DNA of 34,730 nt from a virus. Numbering within the stretch: the first letter of the stretch is position 1; every line of letters starts with the position of its first letter. The stretch spans positions 1 to 34,730 of IMG/VR virus record IMGVR_UViG_3300046009_001305; one strand, given 5' to 3'. The notes below the pieces were generated by a model. It did not search any database. It had not been told where the DNA came from and was given only the letters and a program-made list of their open reading frames with translations. The translations under genes and the position numbers were made by a program. This document shows, one piece after another, positions 29,762-34,730 of the stretch.

Positions 29762-29911
29762 TTAGAAGCTCATCAAGACGATGAGCAGGAAGTAGAGGAA
29801 CGGCGCAAGGATGATCGCGCCAAGGATGACCTTGGCGTCTTCACTCATGTGGCGCTCTTTGTAGTGGTGCTCTGCGTGTTCGCGCAGTGCGCGGCGTTCG
29901 TACTCGGACAT
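29762..29911 (-). CDS. 49-residue single-pass membrane protein
   Basis: A complete short frame between two leftward terminators. The N-terminal 26 residues are charged and His-rich (MSEYERRALREHAEHHYKER...). Residues ~28-49 are one hydrophobic helix (VILGAIILAPFLYFLLIVLM) ending SF. The SD is weak (GGAAA, 8-9 nt). Placement right after T1 and right before T2 argues for a real, separately controlled gene. Function unknown; small phage membrane proteins include holins and exclusion factors. Confidence 0.65.
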   Translation of the reverse strand: MSEYERRALREHAEHHYKERHMSEDAKVILGAIILAPFLYFLLIVLMSF

Positions 29912-29924
29912 AGGGTTTTCCAAT

Positions 29925-29957
29925 CAAAAAAGAACCCGGGCACTGTCACTGCCCGGG
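29925..29957 (-). terminator. Intrinsic terminator T1, leftward
   Basis: CCCGGGCA and TGCCCGGG form a perfect 8-bp stem with a 7-nt loop, followed on the minus strand by TTCTTTTTTG. It directly follows the 93-residue gene (stop at 29964) and would stop most leftward transcripts unless they are antiterminated. Confidence 0.88.
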
Positions 29958-29963
29958 GCTTAC

Positions 29964-30245
29964 TTAGAAGCTAAACTTCGGCTTCGTTGATGCTGCCGTC
30001 TTCCGGTCGCCAGCGGTGGTCTTTGCCACTGCCAGCTTGCCGAAGCGGTAGCCGAAGGCCAAGGATTCTTCAGGCTTGATCAGATCAGCCTTGCGAGTGT
30101 CAGCGATGAAGGATTCTTCAAACGCTGCCTTGGCTTCGGTCGCTGCCTTTTGGGCCTTCCGTAAAGCGCCAAGGCGCTTCATGGTTTCACCCTTCAGGGA
30201 AGTTTCATCAACTGCGAACCAGCTCAACTCTTTGCTATCGGACAT
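29964..30245 (-). CDS. 93-residue basic protein, first gene behind boxA
   Basis: Function not recognised. The middle (~22-50) is an Ala/Lys/Glu helix (ALRKAQKAATEAKAAFEESF) and the C-terminus is basic and Lys/Thr/Ala-rich, ending KPKFSF. The ATG has TAGGAGA 6 nt upstream. Its leader carries boxA and an 11-bp inverted repeat, and a strong terminator follows. This suggests an abundant early product, perhaps a host-takeover or nucleic-acid-binding protein; that is inference from layout. Confidence 0.7.
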   Translation of the reverse strand: MSDSKELSWFAVDETSLKGETMKRLGALRKAQKAATEAKAAFEESFIADTRKADLIKPEESLAFGYRFGKLAVAKTTAGDRKTAASTKPKFSF

Positions 30246-30258
30246 AACTATCTCCTAC

Positions 30259-30310
30259 GTGATAACCCTCATCCGGGTTCGATATGATCCCTTCCAACAA
30301 GGGTTATCAC
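30259..30310 (-). promoter_or_regulatory. 11-bp inverted repeat in the leader of the 93-residue gene
   Basis: GTGATAACCCT (30259-30269) and AGGGTTATCAC (30300-30310) are perfect complements 30 bp apart. In the leftward mRNA the stem ends 2-4 nt before the TAGGAGA SD, so it could control translation or stability; as DNA it could be a two-site operator. Confidence 0.75.
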
Positions 30311-30330
30311 CAAGAGATATTTACGTCACA

Positions 30331-30343
30331 TTGTTAAAGAGCG
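30331..30343 (-). promoter_or_regulatory. boxA antitermination element (leftward)
   Basis: The minus strand reads CGCTCTTTAACAA, identical over 12 nt to the rrn boxA core GCTCTTTAACAA and matching the lambdoid boxA consensus CGCTCTTTA. In rRNA operons and lambda nut sites this RNA binds NusB-NusE (S10). It precedes two intrinsic terminators and the long early operon in the right orientation, so antitermination of the leftward transcript is likely. Confidence 0.75.
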
Positions 30344-30363
30344 TTTGTCTGAAGTGCGATCAC

Positions 30364-30408
30364 TGCCGACAAATTCAGACTGACACGGGTCGGCAAAAAG
30401 ATCAAGTT
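30364..30408 (-). repeat. Duplicated 43-45 bp element, copy B
   Basis: Second copy of the element at 29083-29125, same orientation, 21 bp upstream of boxA. Here the variable middle and flank make a perfect inverted repeat (TGCCGAC / GTCGGCA, 18-nt loop) that copy A keeps only partly. It may be a leftward promoter or an RNA hairpin ahead of boxA, as boxB precedes boxA in rrn leaders. Confidence 0.7.
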
Positions 30409-30464
30409 AGCGGGGAGAATATATCCACAATGTCAGTAGGGTTATTGCGCTACGATGCTGAGAC

Positions 30465-30523
30465 AGGCAGGGGGGAGGGGGGTACATGGACTGGCAAATC
30501 GACACCCCCCGCCATTTGTACCC
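30465..30523. other. G-run / C-run inverted repeats upstream of packaging genes
   Basis: GGGGGGT (30477-30483) pairs with ACCCCCC (30504-30510), and overlapping GGGTACA (30480-30486) pairs with TGTACCC (30517-30523), giving two mutually exclusive stems. The G-rich strand also has two runs of five to six Gs. No gene is supportable from 30246 to 30625. A packaging or regulatory site is possible. Confidence 0.5.
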
Positions 30524-30588
30524 AACCCCTTAAAGCAAGACCCAAAAAATAGCACGTGTAAAGTTAGCTCCCCCAGCCGTAAACCCCC

Positions 30589-30619
30589 TTGACATTCCCG
30601 TCACCTCCCGTGCTATATT
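30589..30619 (+). promoter_or_regulatory. Extended -10 promoter giving a probable leaderless transcript
   Basis: TTGACA (30589-30594), 19-bp spacer, then TG-C-TATATT (-10 at 30614-30619 with extended TG). The predicted start is at or next to the A of the ATG at 30626. No SD precedes that ATG. Confidence 0.7.
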
Positions 30620-30625
30620 GCACGC

Positions 30626-31105
30626 ATGGACAACCTCCCCCTCAATCACACCAAGTGGAATGACCGGCTGGCCTTCGACGTGGCGCTCACCCTCGAAGGC
30701 AGTGGTGAGACGTTGCAGGAGGTCATCACACGGCACCGCATTTCGGCCAACGACATCCTCACGTTCAACACCGACCCGGTGTTCTTGAAGAAGGTGGAGG
30801 GATACCGCACCGAGGTGCGCGAGAAAGGGTTGACGTTCAAGCTCAAGGCCCGCGCCCAAGCCGAAGAACTGCTCACCACCTCGTGGCTCTTGATCCACGA
30901 CCCCGCAGTCTCCCCCGCCGTGAAGGCCGACCTGATCAAGTCCACCGTGAAGTGGGCCGGGTTGGAGCCGAAGAACGATGTGTCTGTGGAAAATGGCGGC
31001 GGTGGCGTGAAGATCACCATCAACCTCGGCCCAGACCCCCGCGACGCACGCACCATCGAAGCGACCACCACCGAGATTGAAGATGCAACTCCCATCGAAC
31101 ATTGA
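30626..31105 (+). CDS. Putative small terminase subunit
   Basis: 159 residues with a single Met, at the start. The N-terminal part includes an HTH-like segment (ETLQEVITRHRISANDILTF); the centre is helical (~50-90); then VKADLIKSTVKWAGLEPKND and a flexible acidic tail. HTH, oligomerisation helices and a variable tail directly upstream of the large terminase is the usual small-subunit layout; it would recognise phage DNA and load the motor. Family identity was not recognised directly, so position carries much of the weight. There is no SD: translation probably starts on a leaderless mRNA. It overlaps the next gene by 23 bp. Confidence 0.7.
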   Translation: MDNLPLNHTKWNDRLAFDVALTLEGSGETLQEVITRHRISANDILTFNTDPVFLKKVEGYRTEVREKGLTFKLKARAQAEELLTTSWLLIHDPAVSPAVKADLIKSTVKWAGLEPKNDVSVENGGGGVKITINLGPDPRDARTIEATTTEIEDATPIEH

Positions 31106-31292
31106 AGACTTGTTCACCCAGACCTACGAGGGTTTCAAAGCCCTGAAGTTGCGCACCGCCACCGAGGCCGTGGCCGTGGAGAACGAACTCAACCGCCAGA
31201 GCAAGTCGTTCCAGACCAAGATCACACGCAGCAAGAAGCACGGGCGCGAGTTCGTGATCCTGTTGGTCAGCGGAGCCGCACATGCCGCTTGA
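31083..31292 (+). CDS. Hypothetical 69-residue protein between terminase genes
   Basis: Function not recognised. Helical N-terminus (NIEDLFTQTYEGFKALKLRT) then a basic middle (QTKITRSKKHGREFVILLV). The ATG at 31083 lies inside the end of the small-terminase gene, and the stop overlaps the large-terminase start by 11 bp, so it should be translationally coupled. It may assist packaging, but no motif shows this. Confidence 0.6.
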   Translation: MQLPSNIEDLFTQTYEGFKALKLRTATEAVAVENELNRQSKSFQTKITRSKKHGREFVILLVSGAAHAA

Positions 31293-32670
31293 TATTTCAT
31301 ACACGCCGCCGCCCACGGGCAAGAAGTTCATGGCGTCCAACGCCAAGATGCGCACCCTGATGGGGCCGGTCGGCTCGGGCAAGTCCGTCACCTGCTCGTT
31401 CGAGGTGGTGCGCCGTGCGTCCATGCAAGCGCCCAACGCGCAGGGCATACGCAAGTCCCGTGCGGCCATCGTCCGTGAAACCGTGCGCCAGTTGCAGGAC
31501 ACCACCATCAAGACCTTCCTCGACTGGTTCCCACCGGGCCAGTGCGGGGACTACATGCGCACCACCAAGACCTACTTCTTCAAGGTGGGCGACGTGGAGT
31601 GCGAGATCATGTTCCGGGCGCTGGATGACGCCGACGACGTGGCGAACTTGAACTCGCTGGAATTGACCTTCGCATGGTTCAACGAGTGCCGGGACATCCA
31701 CCCCGACATCGTGGACGCCATGTCCAAACGTATTGGACGTTTCCCGTCGGCCAAGGACGGCGGGCCGACGTGGCATGGCATGTGGGCGGATACCAACCCG
31801 CCGACGATGGACACGTGGTGGTACTACCAGATGGAGGGGCTTGACCCCAAGGACGGCGTGTCGGCCAACAACAACGGCTGGGATGTGTTCAAGCAACCCT
31901 CCGGGCGCAGCGTCTACGCCGAGAACATTGAGAACTTGCCAGAGGGGTATTACGACACCCAAGGCCGCAGCGAAGAATACATCCGTGTCTACATCGACGG
32001 TGACTACGGGTTGTCCAGCGCCGGTATGCCGGTGTACAAATACTTCCGGCCTGACTACCACATGGCGAAGGAGCGCCTGCGGCCCATCGTCAACGGCGTG
32101 CGGCCCATCGTCATCGGCATGGACTTAGGGTTAACCCCAGCAGCCGTGATCGGGCAGCAAGACCCACGGGGCCGTGCCCTCGTCCTCGACGAGTGTGTGA
32201 GCTTTGACATGGGGGTGCAGCGGTTTGTGCGCACCATGCTCAAGCCCTTGCTGTACGAACGCTTCCCCGGCGCTCCGGTGCTCATCGTCGTTGACCCAGC
32301 GGGCACGCAGCGGGCGCAGACCGACGAACGCTCGGCGGTGGACATCATCAAAGCCGAGGGGATGAAAGTCATCCCGGCCAAGACCAACGCCGTCGCGGCC
32401 CGCATCAACGCCGTGGACGAGTACCTCATGCGGCAGGTGGACGGCGACCCGGCGTTCCTCGTTGACCCACGCTGCACGCAACTCAAAGCGGCCATGATGG
32501 GCGGCTACCGCTTCAAGCCCAAGGGTGATGGGGACATCGACAAGAACAAGCACTCGCACGTGGCCGAAGCCTTGCAGTACCTGATGTTGCACATTGGCAA
32601 CGCCAGCGAGGGGCACACGCTCCAGCAGCGCCGGGAGATCAAACGGGTCGCGTCGGCGGGCTGGACGTGA
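31282..32670 (+). CDS. Terminase large subunit (packaging ATPase-nuclease)
   Basis: 462 residues. The ATPase domain has Walker A GPVGSGKS at 28-35, a Walker B-like strand ELTFAWFNECRD (FNE rather than DE) and the coupling motif ADTNPP. The nuclease domain is RNase H-like: GMDLGLTPAAVIG with the first Asp, VVDPAGT with the second, and SHVAEALQYL near the end, where many relatives have an Asp in place of Glu. It cuts concatemers and pumps DNA into the prohead through the portal encoded downstream. The ATG has CGGAG 7-8 nt upstream. A terminator follows within 60 bp. Confidence 0.93.
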   Translation: MPLDISYTPPPTGKKFMASNAKMRTLMGPVGSGKSVTCSFEVVRRASMQAPNAQGIRKSRAAIVRETVRQLQDTTIKTFLDWFPPGQCGDYMRTTKTYFFKVGDVECEIMFRALDDADDVANLNSLELTFAWFNECRDIHPDIVDAMSKRIGRFPSAKDGGPTWHGMWADTNPPTMDTWWYYQMEGLDPKDGVSANNNGWDVFKQPSGRSVYAENIENLPEGYYDTQGRSEEYIRVYIDGDYGLSSAGMPVYKYFRPDYHMAKERLRPIVNGVRPIVIGMDLGLTPAAVIGQQDPRGRALVLDECVSFDMGVQRFVRTMLKPLLYERFPGAPVLIVVDPAGTQRAQTDERSAVDIIKAEGMKVIPAKTNAVAARINAVDEYLMRQVDGDPAFLVDPRCTQLKAAMMGGYRFKPKGDGDIDKNKHSHVAEALQYLMLHIGNASEGHTLQQRREIKRVASAGWT

Positions 32671-32723
32671 TATGCTCACACCACTGCGCTCGCAGTTGTC
32701 ACCTCCCCCTTCTCCGAGGGTTT

Positions 32724-32757
32724 CCCCCGGCTGTGAAAGCACCGGGGGTTTCTTTTT
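32724..32757 (+). terminator. Intrinsic terminator after the large terminase
   Basis: CCCCCGG and CCGGGGG form a perfect 7-bp stem with an 11-nt loop, followed by TTTCTTTTT. It lies in the 143-bp gap after the terminase gene and separates packaging from head genes. Confidence 0.88.
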
Positions 32758-32759
32758 GG

Positions 32760-32788
32760 TTGACAGCATGTATACTTGTTGGTAGAAC
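32760..32788 (+). promoter_or_regulatory. Candidate promoter for the portal operon
   Basis: TTGACA (32760-32765) directly follows the terminator. A 17-bp spacer leads to TAGAAC, a weak -10; TATACT at 32771-32776 is a better hexamer but poorly spaced. Position supports a promoter; the exact -10 is uncertain. Confidence 0.5.
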
Positions 32789-32813
32789 CCTGTCAAACAG
32801 GTAAGGAGCGACC

Positions 32814-33026
32814 ATGCAATGCAGCCAAGCGAAACCGTTCACGATGACATCCAACAACTCCAAGATGGGTGGCGCAGCCATCAAGTCTTACGAGAAGGGT
32901 GGCATGGTAACGAAGCCCAAAGAGAAGGGCATCTACACCGCTGAGATGGGTCAGCCCCCACAAGACATCGACGGTGGCTCGGCCCCCCGCAAACCCGCAC
33001 CCGCACCCGCACCCAAAAAGAAGTAA
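32814..33026 (+). CDS. Hypothetical 70-residue protein upstream of the portal
   Basis: Function not recognised. Gly/Lys-rich start (NNSKMGGAAIKSYEKGGMV) and a Pro/Ala/Lys tail coded by CCCGCA-type hexamer repeats. The ATG has AAGGAG 6 nt upstream. It probably belongs to the head operon; small basic proteins in this slot are common in short-tailed phages, but a role cannot be assigned. Confidence 0.65.
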   Translation: MQCSQAKPFTMTSNNSKMGGAAIKSYEKGGMVTKPKEKGIYTAEMGQPPQDIDGGSAPRKPAPAPAPKKK

Positions 33027-33030
33027 CGCA

Positions 33031-34730
33031 ATGGCCGGACTGCAATTCCTGCGAGTCGTCAGCAACTCCGAGCTTGCCAAGCAGGAGCAGGAGGCGACGA
33101 ACCGTGCGCTCTCTGAGCGCCAGAACCAGCCCGTGATCCTTGGCCTTGCTGGGTATCTGCGGCAGTGCTGGGATGTGGCCCGCCTTGCCAAGCGCCCCAT
33201 CGAGTACAAGATGCTGGCCGCGATGCGCCAACGCAACGGCGAGTACGAAGCAGACAAGCTGCAACAAATTCGTGGACAGGGCGGCTCCGAGATTTACATG
33301 ATGATCACCGAAGTCAAGTGCCGCGCTGCGGAGTCTTGGCTCAGGGACATCTTGCTCGACAACGGCTCACCCCCTTGGGACTTGAGCGCCTCGCCCATCC
33401 CCGACCTCGCGCCCGCGCAGACGAAAGAAGTGCAGGCCATGTTCGCAGAGCGTGTGCTCAAGATGGTCGAGGAATACGGCAAAGCGCCCAACGCCGAGGA
33501 GATGCGCGAGATCAAAGAGATGGTGTCGCAGGACTACCGCTTCGCCATCTTGCAAGAGGGCCAGATTCGCGCCGACCGGATGAAGGTCAAGATTCAAGAC
33601 CAGTTCGCGCAAGGCGGCTGGGAAGCGTCGTTCAACGACTTCATCACCGATCTCGTCACCTTCCCCGCAGCCTTCATCAAAGGGCCGGTGGTGCGCCGCC
33701 AGCGCACGCTGGGCTGGAAGACAGACGCCTCGGGCCGCACCATCGTGGAACCCATCGAGCGCCTTGGGCCGGAGTACGAGCGGGTCGATCCGTTTCGCAT
33801 CTACCCCGAGCCGGGGATCAGCAATATCAGCGAGGGGTACATCTTCGAGTTGCACCGCATGACCCGCATGGAACTGTCCGACCTGATCGGCGTTCCGGGG
33901 TATGACGAAGACGCAGTTCGCAAGGTGCTCGACGAGGGCAATGGCACCTCGTGGATCAACGAAGACGTGGAACTCCAGAAGGACGAGGAGGAGCGCAAGT
34001 ACTACGCCTACATGCGCCCAACCACCGAGTACGACGCGCTGGAGTTCTGGGGCAAGGTCAGCGGCAAGATGCTCATCGAGTGGGGTCTGACCGCAGACGA
34101 AGTGCCCGACGAAGCCCGCGAGTACGATGCCAACGTCTGGATAGTGGGCAACTACGTCATCAAGGCGGTGCTCAACTATGACCCGCTGGGTGAGAAGCCC
34201 TACGCCAAAACCTCGTTCATCAAGTGCCCCGGCGCGTTCTGGGGTAAGGGTATACCCGAGATCATCGAAGACTTGCAGGGCGTGTGCAACGCCGCTGCCC
34301 GTGCGCTGGTCAACAACATGGGCATCTCGTCTGGCCCACAGGTCGAGGTCAACGTCGAGCGCCTGCCGCCCAACGAGGACATCACCACACTGACGCCTTG
34401 GAAAATCTGGCAGACCATCAACGACCCGGTGGGTTCGAGCGCACCGGCCATCCGGTTCACGCAGCCCGACTCACGGGCCACCGAGTTGGTGGGCGTCTAC
34501 GAGAAGTTCAGCCGTCTGGCCGACGACCACTCGGGCATCCCGGCCTACGTCTACGGCGACTTGAACGTGCAGGGCGCTGGCCGCACGTCGTCTGGCCTGT
34601 CTATGCTCATGGGCGCGGCGGGCAAGGGCATTCGCCAAGTCGTGATGCACATCGACAGCGATGTGGTCAAACCCATTGTGCTTCGTCAGTTCGTGTACAA
34701 CATGCGCTATGACGAAGACGAGGCCATCAA
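33031..34730 (+). CDS. Portal (head-tail connector) protein, 3'-partial
   Basis: Starts at the ATG 33031 (MAGLQFLRVVSNSELAKQEQ), 4 bp after the previous stop, and is still open at the window end: 566 codons visible. Features typical of podovirus-type portals: an N-terminal helical region; a long charged helix followed by GGWEASFNDFITDLVTFPAAFIKGP; then the wing sequence ERVDPFRIYPEPG; then FIKCPGAFWGKGIPEIIEDL QGVCNAAARALVNN, the conserved segment where the pore helices begin; then YVYGDLNVQGAGRTSSGLSM. Portals form the dodecameric ring through which the terminase packages DNA. There is no clear SD before the ATG, so it may be coupled to the 70-residue gene. The missing C-terminus lies to the right. 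Confidence 0.88.
   Translation, partial: MAGLQFLRVVSNSELAKQEQEATNRALSERQNQPVILGLAGYLRQCWDVARLAKRPIEYKMLAAMRQRNGEYEADKLQQIRGQGGSEIYMMITEVKCRAAESWLRDILLDNGSPPWDLSASPIPDLAPAQTKEVQAMFAERVLKMVEEYGKAPNAEEMREIKEMVSQDYRFAILQEGQIRADRMKVKIQDQFAQGGWEASFNDFITDLVTFPAAFIKGPVVRRQRTLGWKTDASGRTIVEPIERLGPEYERVDPFRIYPEPGISNISEGYIFELHRMTRMELSDLIGVPGYDEDAVRKVLDEGNGTSWINEDVELQKDEEERKYYAYMRPTTEYDALEFWGKVSGKMLIEWGLTADEVPDEAREYDANVWIVGNYVIKAVLNYDPLGEKPYAKTSFIKCPGAFWGKGIPEIIEDLQGVCNAAARALVNNMGISSGPQVEVNVERLPPNEDITTLTPWKIWQTINDPVGSSAPAIRFTQPDSRATELVGVYEKFSRLADDHSGIPAYVYGDLNVQGAGRTSSGLSMLMGAAGKGIRQVVMHIDSDVVKPIVLRQFVYNMRYDEDEAI

Noticed and set aside
29747-29974. 75-codon plus-strand frame in the control region
   Set aside because: It is antisense to the 49-residue gene and runs through both leftward terminators; no SD or promoter close by.
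30076-30552. 158-codon plus-strand frame upstream of the small terminase
   Set aside because: It runs antisense across the 93-residue gene, its leader, boxA and copy B, with low-complexity Gly/Arg content at its end and no SD.
29042-30625. tRNA, CRISPR array or insertion-sequence ends
   Set aside because: No cloverleaf, no regularly spaced repeats, and no transposase or terminal inverted repeats with target duplications were found.

Overview
The window is a contiguous piece of a tailed double-stranded DNA phage genome. Gene content points to a short-tailed (podovirus-like) phage. It is open at both ends: a partial internal virion protein runs off the left edge and a partial portal protein runs off the right edge. 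The DNA is GC-rich by eye, Shine-Dalgarno (SD) sites are mostly AAGGAG-like, and a rrn/lambda-type boxA is present. These fit a proteobacterial host, perhaps a betaproteobacterium, but the host is inference. No integrase, repressor cassette, tRNA, CRISPR array or insertion sequence was recognised, and no phage RNA polymerase was seen.

Layout. (1) 1-11323, plus strand: end of the virion operon, with a partial internal virion protein, a 601-residue protein with a lytic transglycosylase domain, and a giant 2823-residue protein with a zincin-like HExxGH site and hydrophobic segments. These look like DNA-ejection proteins. (2) 11320-29041, minus strand: a compact leftward operon, mostly joined by ATGA or TGATG overlaps. 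Its distal part is replication and recombination: family A DNA polymerase, AEP primase-helicase, SNF2-like helicase, VRR-NUC nuclease, Cas4/RecB-like Fe-S nuclease, a candidate ssDNA-binding protein and a DUF3310 protein. Its proximal part is a run of small genes, then a MoxR-like AAA+ ATPase, a DUF3150-like protein, a zinc ribbon, a small protein and a DUF2201-type metallopeptidase/VWA protein. (3) 29042-30625: a control region of about 1.6 kb with two tiny leftward genes, each followed by an intrinsic terminator, a boxA, a duplicated 43-45 bp element, operator-like palindromes, an AT-rich repeat-bearing core and a divergent promoter. (4) 30626-34730, plus strand: the packaging and head operon, with a putative small terminase preceded by a leaderless promoter, a 69-residue ORF, the large terminase, an intrinsic terminator, a 70-residue ORF and the portal.

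Working model. The two operons diverge from the control region at about 30.3-30.6 kb. Leftward transcripts carry boxA and must pass two terminators to reach the small-gene and replication genes; Nus-factor antitermination is a plausible way. The late operon ends against the early operon at 11320-11323, where the two stop codons share one CTAG. The most distinctive modules are the MoxR/VWA cassette (23482-26974), the boxA-terminator circuit with its duplicated element, and the giant virion protein. Functions come from motifs read by eye; no database search was possible.
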